The notes below the pieces were generated by a model, which did no database searches, had not been told where the DNA came from, and saw nothing but the letters and a program-made list of their open reading frames with translations. Shown piece after piece: positions 9,732-18,005 of a stretch of DNA of 33,895 bases; within the stretch, counting starts at the first letter, position 1; each line of letters starts with the position of its first letter. The DNA comes from Burkholderiales bacterium (lineage in GTDB: Bacteria > Vulcanimicrobiota > Xenobia > Xenobiales > Xenobiaceae), in contig JAAZKF010000210.1 in the NCBI GenBank assembly GCA_012799975.1, positions 1 through 33,895 of the forward strand, in the 5' to 3' direction. The position numbers and the translations under genes are program-made.

Positions 9732-10291
9732 ACCGCCGTCTGGTGGTGGGGATCAGCGGGGCCAGCGGCATCCTGTATGGGGTGCGCCTTTTGGAGGTCC
9801 TGCGCGATGTGCCCGGCTGGGAGAGCCATCTGGTGATCAGCCGGGCCGCGGTCCGCACCCTGGCCCTGGAGTTGCCGGAGTGGCCCCTGGAGGATGTCCA
9901 GGGCCTGGCCGATTTCGTGCATGACGTCGAGGATCTGTCGGCCCCCCTGGCTTCCGGGACATTCCGGACCCATGGGATGGCGGTGGTTCCCTGCTCGATG
10001 AAGACGCTCTCGGCAGTGGCGCAGGGGTATGGGGGGAACCTGCTGACCCGGGCGGCCGACGTGGCGCTGAAGGAACGGCGGCGGTTGGTCCTGGTCCCCC
10101 GCGAGAGCCCCTTGCATCTGGGCCACCTGAAGAACATGCTCTCCGTCACCGAGATGGGTGCCATCTTGGTGCCGCCGGTAGTCTCGTTCTACCTGCGCCC
10201 ACAGAGCGTCCTGGAGGTGGTGGACCACACGGTCGGCAAGGTCCTCGAACTCTTCGGCCTGGAACATGCCCTCTTCCGGCACTGGGGATGA
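9728..10291 (+). CDS. ubiX: Flavin prenyltransferase UbiX
   Basis: Makes prenylated FMN from FMN and dimethylallyl phosphate, the cofactor of UbiD-type decarboxylases used in quinone synthesis. The 187-residue protein opens with RRLVVGISGASGILYGVRLL, the flavin-binding loop, and carries VVPCSMKTLSAVAQGYGGNL, the RRRLVLVPRESPLH segment and the late MGAILVPPVVSFY stretch, all typical. Start ATG 9728 lies in an ATGA overlap with the oxidoreductase upstream. No ubiD or men gene is in the window. The gene ends only 7 bases from the end of the convergent GAF-HD-GYP gene, with no visible terminator in between. Confidence 0.96.
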   Translation: MNRRLVVGISGASGILYGVRLLEVLRDVPGWESHLVISRAAVRTLALELPEWPLEDVQGLADFVHDVEDLSAPLASGTFRTHGMAVVPCSMKTLSAVAQGYGGNLLTRAADVALKERRRLVLVPRESPLHLGHLKNMLSVTEMGAILVPPVVSFYLRPQSVLEVVDHTVGKVLELFGLEHALFRHWG

Positions 10292-10298
10292 GGTCCGC

Positions 10299-11372
10299 TC
10301 AGGTGGTTGCTTTTATTTCGAATCTGGCATCCTGGGAGATGACCCTGCCGAGAAGTTCCAACAGTTCGGGGTCGTGCCGGCCGCAGGAACGGCTCAGGAA
10401 GTCGAGCAGGAACTCAGGAAGCTCCTGCTCGGGAGGGCGATCCATCCAGGATTCATCATAATCCTCGGCCAGTGCCAGGATTCTCGCCGCTTGCGGTGTC
10501 TGTTCGCCGACCAGGTGGTCGGGAAAGCCCGACCCGTCCCAGCGCTCGTGGTGGTGGCGCACGAGGGGGGCGGTTTTCTCCAGGACCTTGATGCGCTCCA
10601 GCAGATCGCTGCCGATTACCGGGTGGCGCTTGTCGTTGCGGGCCACGACCGAGGTCTCCAGCATCAGCTTGCCGATGTCGTGGAAGTAGGCCGCGTAGTA
10701 GAGGGTCTCGTAGTCCTTGCCCAGGATTCCCAGTTCGCGGGCCAGACGGCTGGTCGTTCGGGAGACCCGGATGACGTGGCCCTGGCTTCCGGGTTCGATG
10801 GATTCCAGGGCGGCGATCAGGATCTCGATGGTGTGGACGAAGAAGTTCTGCAACTGCTCGATAAGACCGACGTTGTATAACACCACCGCGGCATGGTTGG
10901 CCAGGACCGTCAGGACCTCTTGATCGGCCTCGGTGAAACCTCCATCTAGTTTGTTGATAGATTCCAGGACGCCGAAGATCCGCTCACCCCAGATGATCGG
11001 GACGGCCAGGACCGAGCGGGTGGGGATGGCGGTGACCCGGTCCACGCCCTTGAAGTGACGGGGATCCTCGGTGGCTTTGTTGCTGATCGTCGGGCGTCGG
11101 TTGTTGAAGGCGATCCCCGCGATGCTGGCGGTGTCCAGGGGGACCCGGACCTTCTTGATCGTTTCCCCGAGTTCGCCCAGGGTCTCCTTGAAGTAGAGAT
11201 CCCCGTGTTCCTCGTCCAGCAACAGGATGGAGGCGGATTCGGAGTCGGTGATCTCGCGGGCGCAGGCCGTGATCCGACCCAGAAGCTGGTCGGTGTCGGT
11301 GCTGGCTGCGATGTCCTGCTCCATCTCGCACAAGCGCGAGTAGAGGAGGGCGCGCTCGCTCTGGCTCTGCAT
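10299..11372 (-). CDS. GAF domain plus HD-GYP phosphodiesterase-like response protein
   Basis: Predicted c-di-GMP phosphodiesterase with a sensory input. Residues about 20-165 form a GAF domain (SESASILLLDEEHGDLYF, ending VLANHAAVVLYN). Residues about 180-320 form an HD-GYP domain: an H in GHVIRVSR, HDIGK, HHERWDGSGFP and LALAEDYDE. The GYP triplet reads GFP, a conservative change. The metal ligands that can be seen are present, so activity is likely. The protein is cytosolic. The start is ATG 11372, 20 bases after the pilB stop; reading frame further upstream runs into pilB and is not coding. Close linkage to pilB suggests control of pilus extension by c-di-GMP (inference). About 357 residues. 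Confidence 0.93.
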   Translation of the reverse strand: MQSQSERALLYSRLCEMEQDIAASTDTDQLLGRITACAREITDSESASILLLDEEHGDLYFKETLGELGETIKKVRVPLDTASIAGIAFNNRRPTISNKATEDPRHFKGVDRVTAIPTRSVLAVPIIWGERIFGVLESINKLDGGFTEADQEVLTVLANHAAVVLYNVGLIEQLQNFFVHTIEILIAALESIEPGSQGHVIRVSRTTSRLARELGILGKDYETLYYAAYFHDIGKLMLETSVVARNDKRHPVIGSDLLERIKVLEKTAPLVRHHHERWDGSGFPDHLVGEQTPQAARILALAEDYDESWMDRPPEQELPEFLLDFLSRSCGRHDPELLELLGRVISQDARFEIKATT

Positions 11373-11392
11373 CCTGGTGAGGCCCTTTCCTT

Positions 11393-12982
11393 TTAGTGGC
11401 TGGCCGTGACGCGCAGCAGTTCCTCGTAGGAGGTGACGCCGTTGTAGACCTTGCGCAGGCCGTCCTCGTACAGGAACTTCATACCGTTGGCGATGGCGGC
11501 TTCCTTGATCTCGTGTTCTTGAGCCTGGCGGACGATCATCTGGCGGATCGGCTCGGTGGCTTCGAAGAGTTCGTAGATGCCCACCCGACCCTTGTAGCCC
11601 AACTGGTTGCAGGCAGCACAACCGCGACCGCGCATCATCCGGCTGGCATCGGGATCCATTTCATACTTCTCGAAGATCTTCTTCAGGGGGGGCTCCGGAA
11701 CGATGGGTTCGGCGCAGTTGGAACAGACCTTGCGCACCAGGCGCTGGGCCAGGATCCCATTCAGGGTGGAGGAAACCAGGAAGGGCTCGATCCCCATATC
11801 GGTCATGCGTATGATCGAGGCGATGGCCGAGTTGGTGTGCAGCGTGGACAGGACCAGGTGTCCGGTCAGCGCAGCTTCCACCGCGATGGTGCCTGTCTCC
11901 TCGTCGCGGATCTCACCCAGCATGATTATATCGGGGTCCTGTCGAAGGAAGCACTTCAGGGCCCGGGCGAAGGTCAGTCCGGCTTTGTTGTTGGTCTGGA
12001 CCTGTACGATGCCCCGCATGTTGTACTCGACCGGGTCCTCGACGGTCAGCATCTTGCGATCGGGCTGGTTCAGCACGTTCAGGGTGGCGTACAGGGTGGT
12101 GGACTTTCCTGAACCGGTCGGTCCAGTCACTAGGATGATCCCGTGAGGGCGTGAGTAGAGTTTCCTCCACAGGAGCAGATCCTGCTCGAAGAAGCCCAGT
12201 TGGGTCAGCTCGACCTTGGTGTTGCCCCGGTCCAGGATACGCATTACGACGCTCTCGCCCATGACCGAGGGCAGCGTCGAGACGCGCAGGTCCAGGTCTC
12301 GCCCGCCCACCGAGAGTTGGATTCGTCCGTCCTGGGGAACGCGCTTCTCGTCGATGCGCAATTGGGCCATGATCTTGATGCGGGCCACGATGGCGGACAG
12401 CAGGTTGCGAGGGATGTTCATCTCCTCGTGAAGGATGCCGTCGATGCGGTAGCGGACCACGACTTCGTGTTCGAAGGGTTCGATGTGGATGTCCGAGGCC
12501 TTGCGTTCTATCCCCTTGACGATGACCATGTTGGCCAGTTTGATGACGGGCTGATCGATCTTTTCCTCGTCGTTTCCCTCGTCTTCCTCTTCCTGGATGA
12601 CGTCCACGTGGGCGTCGGTAGCCTGGTCGACCAGTTCCTTCCAGCGGTTGTCTCCGCCATAAACCCTTTCGATCGACTGGGCGATGTCCGCGGGCCGCGA
12701 CAGCACGGCCTCGACATCCAGGCCGGTGCGGAACTTGATGTCGTCGATGGCGAAGACGTCAAGAGGGTCGACCATGGCCAGGGTCACCCTCTTCTCCAGT
12801 TTGCCGATGCAGACCAGGTTGTAGCGGCGGGCCATGGCTTCGGGGATGATCTGCCCGACCTCGGGGTCGATCTCCAGTCCGCCCAGGTTGACGAACTTGA
12901 CCCGCATCCGCTTGGCCTTCTCCTGGAGCTGCTCGTCGGTCTCCTGGCCGGCGCCGGTGACCACCAGTTCGGTGGGTTCCAT
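11393..12982 (-). CDS. pilB: Type IV pilus assembly ATPase PilB (GspE family)
   Basis: Cytoplasmic hexameric motor that powers pilin polymerisation. The 529-residue protein has an N-terminal GspE_N/MshEN-like domain (about 15-110: EIDPEVGQIIPEAMARRYN), an acidic linker (about 128-142), and the motor domain with Walker A GPTGSGKS (about 287-294), VEDPVEY, Walker B IIMLGEIRDEET and His box HLVLSTLHTNSA. A four-cysteine zinc site (CSNC and CAAC) and YKGRVGIYELF follow, as in PilB and GspE. Start ATG 12982 has GGGAGA 9 bases upstream; a GTG at 13027 is a weaker alternative. It sits 71 bases after the cNMP-HD-GYP gene and 20 bases before GAF-HD-GYP. MshEN domains in relatives can bind c-di-GMP, which fits the neighbours. 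PilB versus GspE rests on the pilT genes in the window. Confidence 0.94.
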   Translation of the reverse strand: MEPTELVVTGAGQETDEQLQEKAKRMRVKFVNLGGLEIDPEVGQIIPEAMARRYNLVCIGKLEKRVTLAMVDPLDVFAIDDIKFRTGLDVEAVLSRPADIAQSIERVYGGDNRWKELVDQATDAHVDVIQEEEDEGNDEEKIDQPVIKLANMVIVKGIERKASDIHIEPFEHEVVVRYRIDGILHEEMNIPRNLLSAIVARIKIMAQLRIDEKRVPQDGRIQLSVGGRDLDLRVSTLPSVMGESVVMRILDRGNTKVELTQLGFFEQDLLLWRKLYSRPHGIILVTGPTGSGKSTTLYATLNVLNQPDRKMLTVEDPVEYNMRGIVQVQTNNKAGLTFARALKCFLRQDPDIIMLGEIRDEETGTIAVEAALTGHLVLSTLHTNSAIASIIRMTDMGIEPFLVSSTLNGILAQRLVRKVCSNCAEPIVPEPPLKKIFEKYEMDPDASRMMRGRGCAACNQLGYKGRVGIYELFEATEPIRQMIVRQAQEHEIKEAAIANGMKFLYEDGLRKVYNGVTSYEELLRVTASH

Positions 12983-13053
12983 CTGTGCTATTCTCCCATA
13001 TCTTGAACTGGCCCTGAACCTTGGCACAGGGTCGGTCGTTTCCGGGCGACGGC

Positions 13054-14706
13054 CTACACCGAGTTCTCCTCGTCCCAGACGCAGCTCTCGCCGCGCTCGA
13101 TCATGCCGCGCACGATCTCTTGGAAGAAGGGAAAGATCTCCGGGTCGAAATGCCCGTCGGCCATCTCTTCTATTATAGACAAAGCCTTTTCAGGGGTGAA
13201 TGCCTTGCTCTTCCCCGCAGAATCTACGCGGTAGACCCGGGGCGTGGTCAGGGCGCTCCACACATCGGCGATGGCCATGACTCGGGCCAGGTAGGGAATC
13301 TCCTCGCCGATGAGTCCGTCCGGGTAGCCTTGGCCGTTGTATTTCTCGTGGTGGGCCCGGACGATGGCAGTCAGCTCGTCCATGCCCAGGATGTCGGCAA
13401 AGAAGTCCGCCGAGCGGGCGGCGTGGGTCTTCATGACCTCGAATTCTTCGGGAGTGAGCTTACGCGGGGCATTGAGGATCTTCTCGTCGATGAAGATCTT
13501 CCCCACGTCGTGCAGTTCGGCTCCGATCCGCATGTACTCTTGTTCCTTGCGTCCCAGGCCCAGGGCCCGGGACAGGCGCAGGCCCATGTTGCGGACGTCC
13601 ATCGAGTGGCGCCAGGTATAGTTGTCCTTTCGGTCCAGCGCGATCACCATCATGCGCATGACGTTGAGCTGCGCTTCGACCCGCAGGTCCTTGTATTTCC
13701 CGACGTTCTTCTCCAGGGCAGCGATGGCCCGGGGATGGTATAGGCTTCCGGCCCCGGCATGGATCTGGGCCAGGGCCTCCTCCTCGCTGAGGTTGCGGTA
13801 ATTCGGAGAGCGTCGCTCGAGGTAGTCGTCGGCGACCTTCAGGATCTGGGCTTCCAGAGGCATGTCGTGGTAATTCTTGCGGCCCAGGAAACGCAGGAAG
13901 CCGATGCTCTCGTGGAGCGCATTGTTGGGGGCCAGGATGTCCACGGCCATCTCGAAGATGTGCTCGAATTTTTCGCGCTCTTCCGGAGTCAGGGGTAGGC
14001 CTTGACGCTCTTTGAGGATCAGCTCGCGGGGCAACGAGACTTTCCCTATCTCGTGGAGATAACCCGCGAAGAGGATCTCCTCGGAGACCATCGGGCACAG
14101 CATCTTGCTCATCTCGCGAGCCAACTGGCCGACTTCCTTGCAGTGTTCCACCTGCTCGTGACCGCCGGCAGCCTCGTTGAGCTTCATCAGCAGGTCCAGA
14201 TAGGAATAGTCCAGCTCCAGCCGACGCCCGGAGGTGAATTTCTCCTGGTCGCGCCCCTGCCTTTCCTCGGACTCGAGCAGCGAGACCCGCTGCTCGAGGA
14301 GTTTGTTCATCTGCACGGCCAGATCGGGAAGACGGCGGTACAGGACGGAGAAATCGTCCCGCATCAGGACCAGGGTCTCGACCGGATCCAGGGCCTTGAT
14401 GGTAGCCGAACGGGGCTGGTCGATAAGCAGGGCCATCTCGCCGAAGCCCTCACCCAGGCCCAGCTCGGCCAGGACCAGCTCGCGTCCGTCGGAGTATTTC
14501 ACGACGTGCACGTGCCCTTCGCGGATCAGGTAGAAGGAGTCCCCGGGTTCGCCTTCGCGGACGATGACCTCTTCGGGTTCGAAGCGGCGCACCTGGAACT
14601 TCTCGGCGATGGACTGCACCACCGGGCGGGGAAGCGAGTAAAAGAGGGGATTGCCGGCGATGAAGTCGGCAATCTCCTCGTGCGAGAGCCCGGTTGTCCT
14701 GGTCAT
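13054..14706 (-). CDS. Cyclic-nucleotide-binding protein with tandem HD-GYP domains (first degenerate)
   Basis: A 550-residue cytosolic protein that could couple a cyclic nucleotide to c-di-GMP breakdown. Residues about 18-135 are a CRP-like cNMP-binding domain with the phosphate-binding cassette GEGFGEMALLIDQPRSAT (E90, R99). Residues about 185-335 resemble an HD-GYP domain but have HEIGK instead of HDIGK and no HHE or GYP motif, so they are probably structural. Residues about 345-535 are a complete HD-GYP domain: H367, HD at 399-400, HH at 452-453, GYPDGL from 460. Start ATG 14706 overlaps the cyclase stop (ATGA), so it is made together with the cyclase. Partner relation to the cyclase is inferred from fusion logic and coupling. 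Confidence 0.93.
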   Translation of the reverse strand: MTRTTGLSHEEIADFIAGNPLFYSLPRPVVQSIAEKFQVRRFEPEEVIVREGEPGDSFYLIREGHVHVVKYSDGRELVLAELGLGEGFGEMALLIDQPRSATIKALDPVETLVLMRDDFSVLYRRLPDLAVQMNKLLEQRVSLLESEERQGRDQEKFTSGRRLELDYSYLDLLMKLNEAAGGHEQVEHCKEVGQLAREMSKMLCPMVSEEILFAGYLHEIGKVSLPRELILKERQGLPLTPEEREKFEHIFEMAVDILAPNNALHESIGFLRFLGRKNYHDMPLEAQILKVADDYLERRSPNYRNLSEEEALAQIHAGAGSLYHPRAIAALEKNVGKYKDLRVEAQLNVMRMMVIALDRKDNYTWRHSMDVRNMGLRLSRALGLGRKEQEYMRIGAELHDVGKIFIDEKILNAPRKLTPEEFEVMKTHAARSADFFADILGMDELTAIVRAHHEKYNGQGYPDGLIGEEIPYLARVMAIADVWSALTTPRVYRVDSAGKSKAFTPEKALSIIEEMADGHFDPEIFPFFQEIVRGMIERGESCVWDEENSV

Positions 14707-16814
14707 ACCCTACCTCTTGTCAGTTCGGCCATACCCCGGGCATCCACTCCGTAAACCTGCAATGGTTCCTTCTTTCCCTTCACCCGGACTGATTCGAGGT
14801 AGGTAGCCACGATCTCCTCGCCCGCGGCCTCGAATGTGCTCTGGGTGATCAGTATCGGGCTTCCCAGTTCCTTGGATTTACCCTGCATCCTGGCAGCCGT
14901 GTTGGTGGCATCCCCGATGGCAGCATACTGCTTGCGTTGCGCTGAACCCAGGACCCCGATGGCGACGGGCCCAGTACAGATGCCGATTCCCGTCTCAAAG
15001 ACGGGGCGTCCCTGGGCTTTCCAGGTGGCGCCGAGTTCCTCCAGGCGCAGGACCATGCCTGCGGCAGCTCGGCAGGCGGCGGCTGCGTGGTTGGGTTGCG
15101 ATTCCGGCACCAGTCCGAAGACCACCATCTGGGCATCTCCCTGATAGTCGAAGACGATACCGCCGTGGCGTTCGAAGACCTCGCCCATGGCCGAATGGTA
15201 GGTGTTGAGCATTTCGGTGACGGTCACCGGAGAAAGCCCTTCCGAGAGGTCAGTATAACCCCGGATATCCGAGAACAGGATGGTGAGGACTCGTTCTTCT
15301 GAGCCCACTTTGAGGCCATCCCGGCCCAGCAAAGCCTCCAGATCGGGTATCGGGGCCACCTCCTGGAGGATGCGCGCAAAGCGATCTCGCGCCACTTTCT
15401 GGGCTCGCACGTTGTAGAGGGTGACGCTGCCGAAGCTGGCCAGGGCGCCCAACCAGGGGAGGAAGACGGGGAGTTTGGTCCCTCCGGTGGTCCAATAACC
15501 ATCGTACATCAGACGATAGCCCATCCACCAGTAGCCGGCCAGAATCCCCAGGAAGACCAGGCCAGCGACCCGCACGTCCAAGAATACTCCCACCAGGGTG
15601 GCCAGGGCTGCCAGGCCGAAGACCAGTGCCAGACCTTGCGCAAAGGTAGGCTCGTGCAGGAAATTGCCTTGGATCAGGTTCCACATGACGTTGGCGTGGA
15701 TGCCGACCCCCGAGATCGCGCCTACCTCAGAGCCCTTGACATCGTGCCCGCCCAAGATGGTGACTCCGACCATGGCGATCACCTGGTTGGGTGTCTCCTT
15801 CCCGGTTACAGGGTCGACGGTATGCCCGAAGAGCCCCTCGAGCTGGTCTTCAGGCACGTTCAGGATGTCCTGGATGGAATAGACCTGGATGAAGTCCGAG
15901 ATGGAGGGGACGTCGACGCGGGCCACGCGGGCCTGCTGGTCTGGGAGTACCTGGATCTGGCCTTCCTGGTAGTGGGAGTCGGGGGGCTCCATAGTCGAGG
16001 TCGTGGTGGAGACATCCGAGCCGAAGAAGGCGATCCGGCCCGTGCGGGCGGTGAAAAGGTAGGGTGAACCGGGCAGGGACAGGTCCACATTGAAGAGGCG
16101 CTCCCGGCAGCGTTCCATGACCTCGGCGGGAGAGATCCCTTCGAAGTGGGCCAGGGCCACGATGTCCAGGGCATAGTTCGAGGGACCAGGTTGGCTGGGG
16201 ATGGGGAGAACTTCGAGGACGGCGTAGCGGACCCGCAGGTCGGGGTCGGTCAGCTCTTTGGTGAAGCCGAAGCGGGTGGCATAATCGTGCTCGGTCCAAT
16301 CGTCCAGAAGCCCCTCGTATATGCCGCTCCGGACCATCTGGTCGCCGTGAGCGGCCAGGACGTAGGGGACCACCACGCTGGGCCGGGCCAGGGCCTGGCG
16401 CAGCAGTTCGTCCTGCTGGGGGTCGGGGCCCCGGGCCCCAAAGAGGATGTCCAGGGCGATCGTACGGGCTCCGGCTTTCTCCAGGCGCTGGACCAGGTCC
16501 AGGTAGAGCCCGCGGCGGATGGGCCATTCCAATCCGGCAGCTAGCGAGCTGTCATCGAAGACCACCAGGACCAGTTTCTCGGCGAAGACAGGGTCCATGA
16601 AGGCGGCTCCGGAGTGGACGTAGCGCCCGCTGGCCCCGTAGGTCTCGAAGGTCCTGTCCATCCAGGTGCGCTGGATCAGGTTCTCCATGAAGCGGATCCA
16701 GGTCCGTTCCTGGACCAGGTAGGACACCCCGCAGACCAGGAAGGCGACCGCCAGTCCCAGGCCCAATGACAGGATTTTCTGGTGGCGGCTATAGTCGCTG
16801 GTCAGGCGCAGCAA
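14703..16814 (-). CDS. CHASE2-domain class III nucleotide cyclase
   Basis: Membrane-bound cyclase with an extracytoplasmic sensor. One TM helix (about 14-33) leads into a CHASE2 domain (about 40-380, including LVLVVFDDSS, ARTIALDILF and GIHANVMWNLIQ). Two or three TM helices follow (about 390-468), then a catalytic domain (about 505-690). Metal aspartates D516 (FSDIRGYT) and D560 (QGDAQMVVFG) and the transition-state N638 and R642 (GDATNTAAR) are present. The position that holds the purine-selecting Lys in adenylate cyclases is D556, and the second selecting position is A631 or A632, so the product may not be cAMP. Start is TTG 16814 behind AAGGGAG. FecR upstream and a cNMP-binding protein downstream fit a signalling unit. 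Confidence 0.92.
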   Translation of the reverse strand: MLRLTSDYSRHQKILSLGLGLAVAFLVCGVSYLVQERTWIRFMENLIQRTWMDRTFETYGASGRYVHSGAAFMDPVFAEKLVLVVFDDSSLAAGLEWPIRRGLYLDLVQRLEKAGARTIALDILFGARGPDPQQDELLRQALARPSVVVPYVLAAHGDQMVRSGIYEGLLDDWTEHDYATRFGFTKELTDPDLRVRYAVLEVLPIPSQPGPSNYALDIVALAHFEGISPAEVMERCRERLFNVDLSLPGSPYLFTARTGRIAFFGSDVSTTTSTMEPPDSHYQEGQIQVLPDQQARVARVDVPSISDFIQVYSIQDILNVPEDQLEGLFGHTVDPVTGKETPNQVIAMVGVTILGGHDVKGSEVGAISGVGIHANVMWNLIQGNFLHEPTFAQGLALVFGLAALATLVGVFLDVRVAGLVFLGILAGYWWMGYRLMYDGYWTTGGTKLPVFLPWLGALASFGSVTLYNVRAQKVARDRFARILQEVAPIPDLEALLGRDGLKVGSEERVLTILFSDIRGYTDLSEGLSPVTVTEMLNTYHSAMGEVFERHGGIVFDYQGDAQMVVFGLVPESQPNHAAAACRAAAGMVLRLEELGATWKAQGRPVFETGIGICTGPVAIGVLGSAQRKQYAAIGDATNTAARMQGKSKELGSPILITQSTFEAAGEEIVATYLESVRVKGKKEPLQVYGVDARGMAELTRGRV

Positions 16815-16837
16815 CGTCGGAAGCTCCCTTCGACGGC

Positions 16838-16864
16838 GGCGCCCGGTCCCGAGAACCGGGCGCC
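16838..16864 (-). terminator. GC-rich hairpin between fecR and the cyclase gene
   Basis: A perfect 10-pair stem GGCGCCCGGT/ACCGGGCGCC with a 7-base loop (11 pairs with the flanking C-G). There is no T run on the minus strand, so it may be a weak terminator or processing site that lowers expression of the cyclase, whose TTG start lies about 23 bases further on. Confidence 0.5.
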
Positions 16865-16914
16865 GACCCGCGATTCGGTCGGGTTTCCCCTCCTGATCCA
16901 GGCGCGGGAGGCGA

Positions 16915-17865
16915 TCAGGGCGGAGAGGGATAGGAACCGAAGGAAGACTGCACGTCCAGGATCAAGGTTCCGGTGCTGGTCGAACGCGGCCCGAAAAACG
17001 CCGGATCCCCACCGATGGCCCCGTCGTCGCCCTGACCGGTGCTGGTGGACCTGGAGTCCGAGTAGAGGCCCGTGGGTACCGTACCGAAGTTGTTGAACAA
17101 CGTGCCCCGGGTTCCCGAATCGAAGGGGGCGAATTGGGAACCGGGCCCTTCACCGTAGTCGGGAAGGTCCAGGCCAGGGGTGTCCTGGGTGAAGCCCCGA
17201 GCCCGCTCGGACGAGAAGTTTGGAGGGTTGGATTCCGGAAGCCCGTCACCCTGGACCTGGCCGGTGTCCCCAGCATGAAGAGTCCGGGTCACTCCATCGC
17301 GGTTGGTCATCGAGACCGTTCCGTTAAAGACTGCCAATCTGGTGAGGGTTTGCCTTCCTCCCTGAGCCTGGACCCAGCCGTCCTCTGAAGCCATCTCTTC
17401 AGGGTTGATGACGGTGACCAGGAAGTCTGTGCCCTGGGCAGCCAGGACTGCGTTCGGCGTGGTCACCTCAAAGCGGCTCTGGCGACCGCGAAATCTCGAG
17501 ACCTGGGCTCGGAGCGAACCATTGTTTATTTTCAGCGCGGCGTCCCGGCTTCTGGAATCCAGGGTGAATCTCTCCATCTGGACCTGGGTGGAGGGCCCGA
17601 CGGCGACCAGGCTGTTGTCCGCCAGGCGCAGGTGGGCCACGCCGTTGTCCAGGGTTCGGGCCCAGTCCTGGGCCCCCAGGCGCCGGTTGGTCAGGACCCG
17701 CAGCCAGGTCTGGCTTCCGGCCAGGCGGCTTTCGACCTCTCCCTGCTTGCGCATGACCGTGATCCAACTCCCCCCTTGTGCCAGGGTGGGGAGGGTCAGG
17801 AGAATCAGCAGAGCGATGAAGGCCACCGGGGCCCCAAGCCCCTTGAGTCGAGTCCAATAATTCAT
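16915..17865 (-). CDS. FecR-domain secreted protein
   Basis: Predicted exported protein of 316 residues. An N-terminal signal peptide (hydrophobic core APVAFIALLILLTLPTLAQG, cleavage near residue 31) is followed by a FecR domain (residues about 35-195: DWARTLDNGVAHLRLADNSL, then VTTPNAVLAAQGTDFLVTV). The C-terminal 120 residues are Gly/Ser/Pro-rich and probably disordered. Classical FecR is an inner-membrane regulator paired with a FecI ECF sigma factor; no FecI is here and the protein has no N-terminal cytoplasmic tail. FecR domains next to CHASE2 cyclases are known in other bacteria, so it may be the envelope partner of the following cyclase (inference). Start ATG 17865 has GAGGGG upstream. 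Confidence 0.85.
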   Translation of the reverse strand: MNYWTRLKGLGAPVAFIALLILLTLPTLAQGGSWITVMRKQGEVESRLAGSQTWLRVLTNRRLGAQDWARTLDNGVAHLRLADNSLVAVGPSTQVQMERFTLDSRSRDAALKINNGSLRAQVSRFRGRQSRFEVTTPNAVLAAQGTDFLVTVINPEEMASEDGWVQAQGGRQTLTRLAVFNGTVSMTNRDGVTRTLHAGDTGQVQGDGLPESNPPNFSSERARGFTQDTPGLDLPDYGEGPGSQFAPFDSGTRGTLFNNFGTVPTGLYSDSRSTSTGQGDDGAIGGDPAFFGPRSTSTGTLILDVQSSFGSYPSPP

Positions 17866-17907
17866 CAAATCCCCTCGCTTCCCGAGCTCCAAGTCCGCCC
17901 GCCTCCC

Positions 17908-17961
17908 CCCGTTCAGGGGATGACGTTTCAGCCTCATTGGGTTCGATTTCCGCTGAACGGG
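17908..17961. promoter_or_regulatory. Spaced inverted repeat upstream of fecR
   Basis: Arms CCCGTTCAG (17908-17916) and CTGAACGGG (17953-17961) are perfect inverted 9-mers separated by 36 bases, inside the 140-base gap between the LexA-like gene and fecR. They could be paired half-sites for a regulator or a leader hairpin. I see no clear sigma-70 hexamers here. Confidence 0.3.
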
Positions 17962-18005
17962 CGTGGAATCCTGCCTTTTTCCCAGAGGGGCATGGAGGGG
18001 CGGGT

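Noticed and set aside
12983-13027. GTG 13027 as the pilB start
   Set aside because: No ribosome site before it and unusual N-terminal residues; ATG 12982 has GGGAGA upstream.
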